From assembly GCF_001617365.1 (NCBI RefSeq), contig NZ_LVJR01000023.1, positions 1-64,000 of the forward strand: a stretch of 64,000 nt of DNA, in the 5' to 3' direction. A program made the translations under genes and the position numbers. The DNA comes from Rhodanobacter sp. FW104-R8. Lineage in GTDB: Bacteria > Pseudomonadota > Gammaproteobacteria > Xanthomonadales > Rhodanobacteraceae. Under the pieces are notes generated by a model, which worked only from the letters and a program-made list of their open reading frames with translations, was not told where the DNA came from and ran no database searches. This document shows positions 36,113 to 45,440 of the stretch, piece after piece. The number at the start of each line of letters is the position of its first letter. Position 1 is the first letter of the stretch.

Positions 36113-37357
36113 TCATGCATGGTTGGAGTCCGCAAAGGTGAGCGTCAACGGCTCACCGGGCTGCTGTGGCCAGCGCACCGTCCATCCCAACCGTTCGCAT
36201 AGACGACTGATCAAGGTCAACCCGAAGCCATTGTCGGACCGCTGTTGGTCGACATTCGGCGGCGTCTTCTCACCAGCCTCCGGCCAGGGGCTGAGTTCGA
36301 TGCCCGCGGAGGTAATGGCAACGGATACCGCGGCCCCATTCGAAAGTTCGACCGCTCGGCGTAGCAATTGCCCAAACACCAACGATGCGGCACGTGGGGG
36401 AGCCAGCACGGTGACGCTGGCATCGCCGTGCAATTTCACCGACGTCGACGTGGCCTGCATCTGCTCGTCGACGAGGTGTTGCCATATGGCCCACACCGGA
36501 ACAGGTTCGGCAACGATCGCCATGTCCGTCTCGTGACGGGCCAAGTAAAGCAGTGCATCGAGCAGATCGGTCAATTCAGTGGTACGCCGCCGCACCCGCT
36601 CGATGGCACGTTGGCCGGGAAGGCTTACCGTGGGGTCTTCCGCCAGTAGATCGACGCTTGCCTGTATCACCGACAGCGGTGAACGCAATTCATGACTGGT
36701 GTCTGCGGTGAACTCCCGTTCGCGCGTCAGGAACGCATCCAAACGTGCCTGGTAGTGCTCGAAGGCGACCGCCAATGCACCGACCTCGTCATTGGCGAAG
36801 TGGGTACGAAGCCGGTTATCACGACGGGGCGGCGCCGATGCCTCGACCCATTGCGCCAGTCGCTGAACCGGGGCAATCAGCCGACCGGCCAGGAGAAGGC
36901 CCAGCGCGCCTGAGACTAGCGTGCCGATCAGGATGACACCGGCCATCAACCAGCGCAGGAAAACTTCGCGCTGGGCGATGTCGCTCAGATCGATGACGAA
37001 GTACAGCCGCTGTGCGCCGTCGTCCGAGACGGCGACATAGGTTTCCCGATTCCCTTCGCGATCCAGTATGTGTGTCCCCGGTGGCAGGCCGGCCATTTCT
37101 GCGGGTACATCATGGCGATCGCTCACTCGGCTCACATACGCATAGATCCGCTGCGAGGCTGGTAGGGGCGTACTGGGTTGAATGTGAAGGTGTGCGATCA
37201 GGTTGCTGGTTTCGACCTGCAGCAACTCCGTCATCAGGATGCGTTCGAAGTCGGCCATCGAGGTGAGGGCCACGGCGGCGAACAAGCTGGACAACACCAC
37301 GCCGAAGGCGAGGAACGCCAAGATAATCCGGGTGCGGAGAGTGAATCTAGGACGCAT
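36113..37357 (-). CDS. sensor histidine kinase with divergent ATP-binding domain
   Basis: A 414-aa inner-membrane sensor: first helix (RTRIILAFLAFGVVLSSLFAAVAL), a periplasmic sensor domain (about 35-135), second helix (LMAGVILIGTLVSGALGLLLAG), HAMP, and a dimerisation domain with the phospho-acceptor in FTADTSHELRSPLSVIQ. The catalytic domain is unusual. Where NLLxNAxKY is expected it has GQLLRRAVELSNGAAV, and the DxGxG motif is not recognisable; only the second Gly box (DNGFGLTLISRLCERLGW) remains. It may act mainly as a phosphatase or have divergent ATP binding. Start at 37357 with GGCGG 6 nt upstream; it overlaps the regulator gene by 11 bp. Confidence 0.85.
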   Translation of the reverse strand: MRPRFTLRTRIILAFLAFGVVLSSLFAAVALTSMADFERILMTELLQVETSNLIAHLHIQPSTPLPASQRIYAYVSRVSDRHDVPAEMAGLPPGTHILDREGNRETYVAVSDDGAQRLYFVIDLSDIAQREVFLRWLMAGVILIGTLVSGALGLLLAGRLIAPVQRLAQWVEASAPPRRDNRLRTHFANDEVGALAVAFEHYQARLDAFLTREREFTADTSHELRSPLSVIQASVDLLAEDPTVSLPGQRAIERVRRRTTELTDLLDALLYLARHETDMAIVAEPVPVWAIWQHLVDEQMQATSTSVKLHGDASVTVLAPPRAASLVFGQLLRRAVELSNGAAVSVAITSAGIELSPWPEAGEKTPPNVDQQRSDNGFGLTLISRLCERLGWTVRWPQQPGEPLTLTFADSNHA

Positions 37358-38027
37358 CGTCATCCGCCAAACGGTAGCCGATACCATGCACGCTGTGCAG
37401 TAGGGGTTTCTCGAAGGGTTTGTCGATCGCTTGCCGCAGGGCATGCAGGTGCGTGCGCATGGCATTGGGGTCACCCACCGCCTCGCCCCACAGCGCCCGT
37501 GCCAAATCCGCATGGCTCACCACGAGCGGCGAGCGACGCATCAACACCTCCAGCAGGCGCAGGCCGGCACGGGTCACCGTGACGGAAACACCCCCACGGC
37601 GAACCCGAAAACGAGCGGCATCGTATTCGAGATCAGCGACCTGCAGGGGCGCACCGAGCAGGGGCTGCACGCGTCGATGCAGCGCATGCAGCCGCGCCAC
37701 CAGTTCCTTCATAGCGAACGGTTTGACCAGGTAATCGTCCGCACCCTCGGCGAAACCGCGCAGCTTGTCGTCCAGGGTCTCGCGGGCCGTCAACATCAAC
37801 ACCGGCATGTCGTGCTGGGCAGCGCGCAGATGACGGCAGACCTCCAGGCCATCCAGACGTGGCAGCCCCAGATCCAGCACGATCAGATCGTGCGTGCCCG
37901 TCAACGCCAGACGCAACCCGGTCATGCCGTCGTAGGCATGATCCACCGCGAAACCATGCAACTCCAGGTAATCCCACAGAGTGGTGGCCAAGTCGCGATT
38001 GTCTTCGATGAGCAGCACGCGCAACAT
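37347..38027 (-). CDS. OmpR-family response regulator
   Basis: A 226-aa two-component regulator. The receiver domain has the acidic pair (LLIEDNRD), phospho-acceptor Asp in DLIVLDLGLPRLDG, Thr/Lys switch residues (LMLTARE, DDYLVKPF). A C-terminal winged helix with SVTVTRAGLRLLEVLMR and HSVHGIGYRL follows. It is 5 bp downstream of the RND pump gene and overlaps the kinase gene, so the pair is co-transcribed with, and likely controls, the efflux and glycosyltransferase train. Confidence 0.93.
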   Translation of the reverse strand: MLRVLLIEDNRDLATTLWDYLELHGFAVDHAYDGMTGLRLALTGTHDLIVLDLGLPRLDGLEVCRHLRAAQHDMPVLMLTARETLDDKLRGFAEGADDYLVKPFAMKELVARLHALHRRVQPLLGAPLQVADLEYDAARFRVRRGGVSVTVTRAGLRLLEVLMRRSPLVVSHADLARALWGEAVGDPNAMRTHLHALRQAIDKPFEKPLLHSVHGIGYRLADDDAS

Positions 38028-38032
38028 GATCG

Positions 38033-41000
38033 TTAGGCCACCGCGGGGTTGGCGTCTTCCGGCGTATCGCGCTGGAAACGACCGTAACGCAGGGCCAGCG
38101 TGGGCAGCACCAGCAGATTGAGCGCCGTGCTGGTAACCAGCCCGCCGAGAATGACCAGCGCCATCGGTCCCTCGATCTCGCGACCCGGAGCACCACTGCC
38201 AATCGCCAGTGGAAGCAGCCCCAAGGCGGTGACCAGCGCCGTCATCAAAATGGGCGAGAGGCGTTCTTGCGCGCCGCGCAGGGCGGCCTCCGGCCCCCAG
38301 GTCATGCCTTCGACGTTGACCAGATGGTCGTAGTGCGACAGCAGCATGATCGAGTTGCGCAAGGTGATGCCAAACAGGGTGACGAAGCCCACCATCGAGC
38401 CGATGGAAAGGCCGCCGCCGGTGGCGAACACCGCCAGCACGCCGCCGACCAGCGCGAACGGCAGGTTGGCCAGCACCAGCAACAAACTGCGCATGCTGCC
38501 GAGCACCATGAACAACAACAAGACGATGGCGACACCGGCGATCAGTGAGTTGATCAGCAGATCATGCGTGGACTGGCTCTGCGCCGCCGCTGCACCACCA
38601 AACTCCACGTAGCTGCCGGGCGGCAGCGCGACCTTGGCGGCAATCTGTTGTTTGGCGGCGGCGACAAAGGCCGACACGTTGCCCCCGCTCACATTGGCGG
38701 TCACGGTCTGCACGCGTCGGGCGCCGTCGTGCAACACGACGTAGCGCCCCGCATCTTCGTAGATGTCGGCCAGTTCCTTCAGCGGGACATACGTGCCGGC
38801 GGCGTTGCGTATCGGCAATGCCCCCACTTCGGCCACCTTTCCGCGTTGTTGAGGCGCGAGGATGACTGAGACATTGAACACGCGGTTACCGTCGTAGACC
38901 TGACCGACCTGGTCGCCTTGATACGCGGTGCGGATGGCATCGAGCACTGTCACGGCATCGAACCCCCAGCGGGCCAACGCTTGTTTGCGCAGGCGCACCA
39001 CCAACTGCGGCGTCCCCGGCGGTGACTGCACCTGGACATCCGCTGCGCCAGGCAGCTGCCCCAGAATTTTCGCGACGTCCGCCGCCTTGGTGTCGAGTGT
39101 GTCCAGGTCGTTGCCGTAGATATTGACCGCCACGGCGGCGGTAAAGCCCGACAGGGTTTCTTCGACACGTTCCGTCAGGAAGGTCTTGACCGCAAAGTTG
39201 ACGCCGGGAAACGGTGCCAGCGCCTTGCGAATATCCGAGACGGCCGCTTCGGCGGCATCGCCGCTGAGAGGTTTGAGATCGACGTTGAATTCGCTGTATT
39301 GCGTGCCCCACGTGTCATCCGCCTTTTCGGCACGTCCCGCGTTCTGCGCCACCGAACGAACGAAGGGCAGCTTCAGCAGCGCGGCAGTCACATGGTTGCC
39401 GATACGGATCGACTCCTGCAGCGAGGTTCCCGGCACCGCCGACATGTGGACGATGAAATGGCCCTCACGCAGCTCCGGCAGAAAGCCGCCCCCGAAGAAC
39501 GGCAGCGCCGCCACCGCCATCAGCGTCAGCACGAGGACCACGGTCATGACCGCACGGTAGCTGGTCTCTACCCGCAACAGCACGCCGCGATACCGGTCCT
39601 TGGTCCAACGCACCAAGGGAGCCTCGCGTTCCGGCAACGGGCGGTTGGCCAACAGCAAGTAGCACAAGGCTGGGGTGACCGTCATGGCCACCAGCAGCGA
39701 GGCGAGTGTCGCCAGCACATAGGCAATGCCCAACGGCGCGAACAGACGGCCGGCGATGCCCGACATGGTCAGCACGGGAATGAATACCAGCGCGATCGCC
39801 AGCGTCGCATAGACCACCGCGCTGCGCACTTCCAGCGAGGCGTCCAGCAGCACCGCGAAGACGGGACGCGGTACCTCGGCATGGCGATTCTCGCGCAGTC
39901 GGCGGTAGATGTTCTCCACCACGATCACCGCATCGTCCACCAGCAAACCGATGGCGATGGCCAATCCACCCAAGGTCATAGTGTTGAGGCTGAAGCCGAA
40001 GTATTCCAGCACCGTCACGGCGGCGAGCAGCGACAACGGGATCGCCACCAGCGAGATCGCGGCCGTGCGCAGGTTGTAAAGGAACAGCATCAGCACGATC
40101 ACGACCAGCACGCCGCCGATCAGCAGCGAGGACTTGATGTTGCCGGTTGCGGTCGTGATGAAATTGGCCGGACGAAACAGATCGGCATGCAGGGTGATGC
40201 CCTGCGCGGTCAGACCGGACTTCATGCTGGCCAACGCCTTTTCCACGCTCTGAGTCACGACAAGCGTATTGGCGCCGTATTGCTCGGAAATCACCAGTTG
40301 CACAGCCGGATGGCCCATGACCGAGGACGCTCCGATGGGCGGCTCCGGCGCGACGACCACCTGCGCGACATCGCCCAAGGTGACATTGCCGCCCGCCTGA
40401 TGCCGCACGATGGTACCGGCGATCTCCTGCACGGCGAGCGCCTGACCGTCGCTCTGCAGGACGATGCGCTGATTGGGCGTGTCGATGAAACCGGCACCAC
40501 GCACCCCCGTGGCCCGCCGCGCCGCCGTCAGGACGTCGTCAACCGCGAGATTGTATTTGAGCAATTGCTCCGGGCGGATCTGGACCTGGTATTCCTTGGT
40601 GTCACCGCCGAACACCGCGACCTTCGCGACGCCCGGTACCGCCAGCAACGCCGGTTTCAGCGTCCAGTCGGCCAGCGTGCGCAGCTCCATCAGTGATCGC
40701 TTGTCGGAGGTCAGACCGATATCCAGCACCACACTGGTGGAAGAGGTCAGCGGCGACATCACGGGCACCTGCACGCCTTGCGGCAGCTGGGTGGCGAGCG
40801 CGCCGAGACGTTCCCCGAGATTCTGCCGATCCCGATAGATGTCGCTGCCCGGATTGAAGGTGATAGTGATCACCGACAAGCCCTGGATCGATTGCGAGCG
40901 CAGCGCCTGCAGTCCCGGCAGACCGTTGATCGCGTTCTCGATCGGCTGGGTCGCCAATACCTCCACCTGTTCAGGCGCCAACCCCGGGGCTTCGGTCTGA

Positions 41001-41167
41001 ATCGACACCTGCGGCGGGGCAAATTCAGGAAACACGTCGTACTTGCTGCGCGACAGCGTGAGCGCGCCATAGACGATCAGGATGCCCGCCAGCACCAGCA
41101 CCACGCCGCGAAACCGCAACGAGAAGCGGACGATCGCCGCCAGCAGACCCGGTGCGTCCTGCCTCAT
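38033..41167 (-). CDS. RND efflux pump (CusA/CzcA-like, metal or drug)
   Basis: A 1044-aa inner-membrane pump with 12 helices and two large periplasmic loops. The N-terminus YDVFPEFAPPQVSIQTEAPG is of the heavy-metal (HME) branch, while helix 4 reads LAIAIGLLVDDAVIVVENIY with the double Asp seen in AcrB-like pumps rather than the single Asp/Glu of CzcA/CusA. The substrate is therefore uncertain. The second repeat has LGSMRSLLLVLANLPFALVG and GFVTLFGITLRNSIMLLSHY. It overlaps the adaptor stop by 4 bp (ATGA at 41164-41167). Confidence 0.88.
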   Translation of the reverse strand: MRQDAPGLLAAIVRFSLRFRGVVLVLAGILIVYGALTLSRSKYDVFPEFAPPQVSIQTEAPGLAPEQVEVLATQPIENAINGLPGLQALRSQSIQGLSVITITFNPGSDIYRDRQNLGERLGALATQLPQGVQVPVMSPLTSSTSVVLDIGLTSDKRSLMELRTLADWTLKPALLAVPGVAKVAVFGGDTKEYQVQIRPEQLLKYNLAVDDVLTAARRATGVRGAGFIDTPNQRIVLQSDGQALAVQEIAGTIVRHQAGGNVTLGDVAQVVVAPEPPIGASSVMGHPAVQLVISEQYGANTLVVTQSVEKALASMKSGLTAQGITLHADLFRPANFITTATGNIKSSLLIGGVLVVIVLMLFLYNLRTAAISLVAIPLSLLAAVTVLEYFGFSLNTMTLGGLAIAIGLLVDDAVIVVENIYRRLRENRHAEVPRPVFAVLLDASLEVRSAVVYATLAIALVFIPVLTMSGIAGRLFAPLGIAYVLATLASLLVAMTVTPALCYLLLANRPLPEREAPLVRWTKDRYRGVLLRVETSYRAVMTVVLVLTLMAVAALPFFGGGFLPELREGHFIVHMSAVPGTSLQESIRIGNHVTAALLKLPFVRSVAQNAGRAEKADDTWGTQYSEFNVDLKPLSGDAAEAAVSDIRKALAPFPGVNFAVKTFLTERVEETLSGFTAAVAVNIYGNDLDTLDTKAADVAKILGQLPGAADVQVQSPPGTPQLVVRLRKQALARWGFDAVTVLDAIRTAYQGDQVGQVYDGNRVFNVSVILAPQQRGKVAEVGALPIRNAAGTYVPLKELADIYEDAGRYVVLHDGARRVQTVTANVSGGNVSAFVAAAKQQIAAKVALPPGSYVEFGGAAAAQSQSTHDLLINSLIAGVAIVLLLFMVLGSMRSLLLVLANLPFALVGGVLAVFATGGGLSIGSMVGFVTLFGITLRNSIMLLSHYDHLVNVEGMTWGPEAALRGAQERLSPILMTALVTALGLLPLAIGSGAPGREIEGPMALVILGGLVTSTALNLLVLPTLALRYGRFQRDTPEDANPAVA

Positions 41168-42213
41168 TGCTTGTCTCCGTCTTCACCGACGGCAATGCGT
41201 GAACGCTGCTCTTCCGACAGCAGCAGTTGCGCGCCCGTCGCCACGATCGGTTCGCCCCGCGCAAATCCCTGGGCCACGAACCAGCCACCGTCCACCGGGT
41301 TGTCGACCGGCAGCGCATGGCGCACAAAACGATCGGGCTGGTTGCGGCTATAGACCCACGAGCGACCCTGCCACCACACCACCGCCGAGCCGGGAATCAT
41401 CGTTCCCTGGACCACCGTGCCCGAGGGTAGATACGCGGTGATCGCCATGCCAGGCAGGAGACCCTCAGCGGACACGGCATAGAAGAAACTGAGCCCTTGC
41501 AAACGGGGGTCCGTGCGTGGCGCGGGCGAGATCAAGGTGGCGGCGTGAAAGTCCCCGTTGACGGTCTGCACGCGCGCCTGGACAGGGGGGGCGAGTGCGG
41601 TGACCGCGGGCAGCACCACCTGGACGAGGACTTGCTGGCGGGTGGCCAGACGCGTAAACAACGACGTATTCGCGGCCGCCGCCTTCGCCAGGACGTCGCC
41701 CCATTGCTGGCTCGCGGTCTGTTGCGCGGCGGTCAGCGCGGCTTGCGCTGCCCGCGACGCGGCTTGGTCGGCATGCCACACCGCGGCGGCCGCCTGCAAG
41801 GCCTTGTCGGAAATGTTCCGTTCGTCACGATGCAACGACTGCAGTCGCTGGTATTCGGCGTGGGAAGCCTGCAGCGCGGCGTCGGCTTTGTCCGCCTGGG
41901 CCTGGGCGGCGACGTCGGCGTTGCGCAACGCGATCAGATCCGCCACATCCAGCACCGTACCGAACGTCTGCAGCATCGGACGATGGGCCATGGACTGTGG
42001 CGTGACCACGACGATCCCACTCTGCTTTTGATCCGCGGCATCCAGCGTGACCGCCGTCAGATCCTGCACTTGCGAGACGCGCGACGGCGCCTTCACCGGT
42101 GTCTCGCGCTGGGCCTCCGTAGCACGCTCCTTCTGGCCGGCCAGGAATCCCCAGACCGCTAGCGCCAGCACGATGGCACCCAGAAGGGCCGCGAGAATGG
42201 ATTTCTTGTTCAT
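41164..42213 (-). CDS. RND periplasmic adaptor (HlyD family)
   Basis: A 349-aa membrane-fusion protein with an N-terminal anchor (SILAALLGAIVLALAVWGFL). A hairpin rich in Ala/Gln follows (ADVAAQAQADKADAALQASHAEYQ..., about 95-170) between lipoyl halves, then a barrel domain (AYLPSGTVVQGTMIPGSAVV). It lacks the CusB metal-binding N-terminal segment, another hint that this pump may not be a classical copper pump. Overlaps both neighbours by 4 bp. Confidence 0.88.
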   Translation of the reverse strand: MNKKSILAALLGAIVLALAVWGFLAGQKERATEAQRETPVKAPSRVSQVQDLTAVTLDAADQKQSGIVVVTPQSMAHRPMLQTFGTVLDVADLIALRNADVAAQAQADKADAALQASHAEYQRLQSLHRDERNISDKALQAAAAVWHADQAASRAAQAALTAAQQTASQQWGDVLAKAAAANTSLFTRLATRQQVLVQVVLPAVTALAPPVQARVQTVNGDFHAATLISPAPRTDPRLQGLSFFYAVSAEGLLPGMAITAYLPSGTVVQGTMIPGSAVVWWQGRSWVYSRNQPDRFVRHALPVDNPVDGGWFVAQGFARGEPIVATGAQLLLSEEQRSRIAVGEDGDKQ

Positions 42214-43625
42214 GGCTGGGAATCCTGCATGCGGGGCGCGTTTTCAAGGGTATGAATGTCGGTCGCAAGTGCACCCAAGGGGTGCCGCATGGCATCTTCG
42301 AGCGCGCCCAGCGATTGCTGGGCCTGCAGGAGGGTATCGAGACGGGCCAGTTCGGCCGCGGCCAATTCCACCTGGGCGCCGATCAGACTCAACCGATCCG
42401 TTTCGCCCGCCCGGTACAGCGCTTCGGCGGAAAGGGATGCCTTGCGTTGGGCCGCCAGCAAGGCATCGGCCGTGGCGAGTTTGCGGACGACCTGGCGATA
42501 ACCGGCCAGCGCCTGATCGACTTCGCCGATCGCCTGCGCTTGCACGGCAAGAAAGTTGGCGGCCGCTTGCTGACGACGCGCTCGGGCTTCGGCGATCGGG
42601 CCCTGATTGTGGTTGAGCAACGGCAGTACCAGTGACAACCCCAACGACCACTTGGCCTGTGCGGCATCCCACAGAAAGCCCGGACCGAGCGTGATGTCGG
42701 GATATTGTTTCGCCACTTCGCCTTGCAACGCGGCCTGACTGGCTTCGTAGTCCGCCAGTGCCGCGCGGACGTCGGGTCGATCCCGCAGCGCTTGCCGTCG
42801 CACGTCATGCGACGGCAGCGCGCTCAGGGGTGGTACCTGCTCGAACGCCGTCAGCGACAGCGTGATGCCATCAAGCGCACTCACGGGCAGGCCCAGGGCC
42901 GAGGCCAACTGCACCCGGTTTTCTGCGAGACGCTTCTGCGCCTCCTGCAGATTCAAGCTGAGCTGGTTGAGCGTGATGCGTGCCTGGGTGAGCTCCGGTT
43001 GCGATGCCTCCCCGGTTGCCGTGCGCCGTTCGATCAACCTGACCAGCTCCGCTTGTCGCTCCTGTTGTCGACGCAGCAAGGGCACGGTGGGATACACGCC
43101 AAGCAAGCTGCTGCGCACGCGACGGCGTACCTGCCACGCGGTCTCCGCGATATTCAAGCGTGCCGCTTCGGCCAGTTGCTGCGCCTGTCGAATCCGGTCG
43201 CCGCGCTTACCTGCCGTCTCGATCGGCACATTGAGCGTCGGGCCCACCGTCCAGGGCCCGACGCCAGCGGGTGCATCGACGTTGTACTGATTGGTGAAAT
43301 CCAACGTCGGATTCGGACGGGCGCCGGCCGTGATCACCGCCGCCTCGGCAACGCGCCATTTCGCGCGCGCCACATCAAGATCCGGCTGATAGTACAAAGC
43401 CACCCACGTGAGGGAGCGCAGATCCCAGGAGGATGGCGTCGTGGTCGTGGTCGGCGTGGCGTCATGGCGTTGCAGAAACACCTGCAGCCCCGGATCGCGC
43501 AGCGACCGTTGCTCGAAGGCAGCGACGGTGGTGGCCGGTTCCAGCGGTCGTGGCCGATAGCTTGCGCAGGCGGTCAAACCGAGCGTCAGTCCGATGACCA
43601 GGAGGCGTGTAGCGTGCTTATTCAT
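42210..43625 (-). CDS. TolC-family outer-membrane efflux lipoprotein
   Basis: A 471-aa outer-membrane factor. The N-terminus MNKHATRLLVIGLTLGLTAC is a lipoprotein signal with lipobox LTAC followed by ASYRP. The two TolC repeats are visible (AKWRVAEAAVITAGARPNPTL; ALADYEASQAALQGEVAKQYPD). I start at the ATG at 43625; an upstream in-frame ATG (43673) would bury the signal peptide. Its stop overlaps the adaptor start. Confidence 0.9.
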   Translation of the reverse strand: MNKHATRLLVIGLTLGLTACASYRPRPLEPATTVAAFEQRSLRDPGLQVFLQRHDATPTTTTTPSSWDLRSLTWVALYYQPDLDVARAKWRVAEAAVITAGARPNPTLDFTNQYNVDAPAGVGPWTVGPTLNVPIETAGKRGDRIRQAQQLAEAARLNIAETAWQVRRRVRSSLLGVYPTVPLLRRQQERQAELVRLIERRTATGEASQPELTQARITLNQLSLNLQEAQKRLAENRVQLASALGLPVSALDGITLSLTAFEQVPPLSALPSHDVRRQALRDRPDVRAALADYEASQAALQGEVAKQYPDITLGPGFLWDAAQAKWSLGLSLVLPLLNHNQGPIAEARARRQQAAANFLAVQAQAIGEVDQALAGYRQVVRKLATADALLAAQRKASLSAEALYRAGETDRLSLIGAQVELAAAELARLDTLLQAQQSLGALEDAMRHPLGALATDIHTLENAPRMQDSQP

Positions 43626-43724
43626 GAATCTTCCGCGCAGGAGATCAGTCGGTTCCTTCGAGGGAAAGGGCATCGTGCGAACCCTGCCTTCCCGTCAGTG
43701 TCATCACGCATCATCGGCGCCCCG

Positions 43725-45440
43725 TCATGGCGTCGACCGCAAGGGCGGCGCCGTTTCGTGTCGCGTGATAATGACACCGGTGGCTTCCCGGCCCAGCTCA
43801 CGAAACGGCAGCCCTTCGCTGCGCAGCTGTCCCACCAGGTCGTCCGCGACCAACGCGATCGCATCGTGGCTGGCGCGCCAGCGCTGCTCGAACGTGGCGA
43901 GGTCGGCGATGTAGCCATCAGGCCGCGACGCCAAGCCGGGCGTCAGATCATCGGAATCCTGGTCGACCACGGTAACTGGCCGCCCGAGGTAGAACGGCAA
44001 CGCCCGCAAATAGGCATGCACCGTGAATACTTCGGTGTGCGGTCCGAGCTCCGGTTGGATGAGGCGAGCGACCGGATCCGCGGAACGCATGTCGTTCAAG
44101 GGCTGCGATGACACTAGCGTGAGCTGCCACGCGATCAAGGTGGCCAGGGCAAGCCCATGGATGGCCGTACGGCGCCGGCCGCGATGCAACGCCCAGGTGC
44201 CCACCATCGCGGCGAGCGCCATCAGCACCAAGGCCAAAGACAAGCCGCTCAACACATCCTGCAACACGGCTTTCGGGATCGCCGTGCGCGCGGCGAGCGC
44301 GATTGCCGTGGCGGTGGCGGCACCCAGGGTCGTGAGCGTGGCGACCCACCAAAAACGGCGCACCAAGGCCTGCAGCGACAGCACCGTGGCTGCACGACCC
44401 AGCAGCAGCGCCAAAGCAGGAAACACCGGCAAAATGTAGAACGGCAGCTGGGAATGCGAGAACGAAAAGAACACGAAGACCACGCCCACCCATACCAGCA
44501 GGAAGCGTTGTGCGGGACCACCGGCACCAATGGCACGCCAACTGGTTTTGCTCCACGGCAACAGCAACGTCCAGGGAAACAGGCCGAGGAGCACGACGGG
44601 GAGAAAGAACCCAAAGACCTTGGAGCGACCGTCGGCCGAGGTCAAGAACCGCGTGAAATGCTCCCGGATGAAGAAATAGTCGAAGAAATCCGGATGCAGG
44701 CGGCATATCAAAATGAACCAAGGCGCGCACAGCACCAGCAGCACCAGTACACCGGGCACGAGGGACACGCGCCGCAGTACCCCCCAGTCACGCTGCCACA
44801 GCATGAAGATGCCCAGGATCATGCCGGGCAACACCACGCCGATGAGCCCTTTGGACAGCACCGCCAAGGCCAGCGCTGCCCACATCAGCAGATTCAGTCG
44901 CGTGCGCAGATGCCGTGCGGTCGGATCGAATTGCGCGACCAGAAAACACGCCATGCCCACGGCGAGAAACGCCGCAACCCCTATATCCAGCGTATTGATA
45001 TGCGCGGCAAAGACGAACAGTAACGAGCTGCCGAGGATGACGGCCGCGTAGCCGCCCGCCTCACGACCGAAAAGCCGCGCCCCGGCCCAGCCGATCGCCA
45101 CGATCGCCAGCAAACCGGTAAGCGCGCACCACAGGCGTGCGCTCCACGGATGCGCACCGAAGAGCGCATAGGCCGTCGCGCTGGCCCAGTAATGCAAGGG
45201 CGGCTTGTCGAAGAAATTGAAGCCATCCAGGCGGGGCGTGATCCAATCGCCGCTCGTGAACATCTCGTGGGCCACTTCCGCATACCGTCCCTCGTCGGGT
45301 TCGGCGAGCGCACGGCCAGCCAATCCGTAGAACCAGGCCGCGAGCCATCCGATCCCCAGTAGCACGGCGGCTGCGCTGAATCGCGCGTGCCACGCACCCG
45401 CTGGACGAACATCGTTCTGAGCCATGTGCTTGACGCTCAT
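43725..45440 (-). CDS. GT39-family (ArnT-like) membrane glycosyltransferase, copy 1
   Basis: A 571-aa multi-pass enzyme. The first periplasmic loop has the ArnT active-site pattern (LAEPDEGRYAEVAHEMFTSGDWITPRLDGFNFFDKPPLHYW) with Asp/Glu acceptors and DKPP. About 12 helices follow, then a soluble C-terminal domain. ArnT-type enzymes transfer an aminoarabinose-like sugar from undecaprenyl phosphate to lipid A. The start at 45440 overlaps the GT2 stop as ATGA; an earlier in-frame start lies within that gene. It pairs with GT2 and GtrA of the same train. Confidence 0.9.
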   Translation of the reverse strand: MSVKHMAQNDVRPAGAWHARFSAAAVLLGIGWLAAWFYGLAGRALAEPDEGRYAEVAHEMFTSGDWITPRLDGFNFFDKPPLHYWASATAYALFGAHPWSARLWCALTGLLAIVAIGWAGARLFGREAGGYAAVILGSSLLFVFAAHINTLDIGVAAFLAVGMACFLVAQFDPTARHLRTRLNLLMWAALALAVLSKGLIGVVLPGMILGIFMLWQRDWGVLRRVSLVPGVLVLLVLCAPWFILICRLHPDFFDYFFIREHFTRFLTSADGRSKVFGFFLPVVLLGLFPWTLLLPWSKTSWRAIGAGGPAQRFLLVWVGVVFVFFSFSHSQLPFYILPVFPALALLLGRAATVLSLQALVRRFWWVATLTTLGAATATAIALAARTAIPKAVLQDVLSGLSLALVLMALAAMVGTWALHRGRRRTAIHGLALATLIAWQLTLVSSQPLNDMRSADPVARLIQPELGPHTEVFTVHAYLRALPFYLGRPVTVVDQDSDDLTPGLASRPDGYIADLATFEQRWRASHDAIALVADDLVGQLRSEGLPFRELGREATGVIITRHETAPPLRSTP

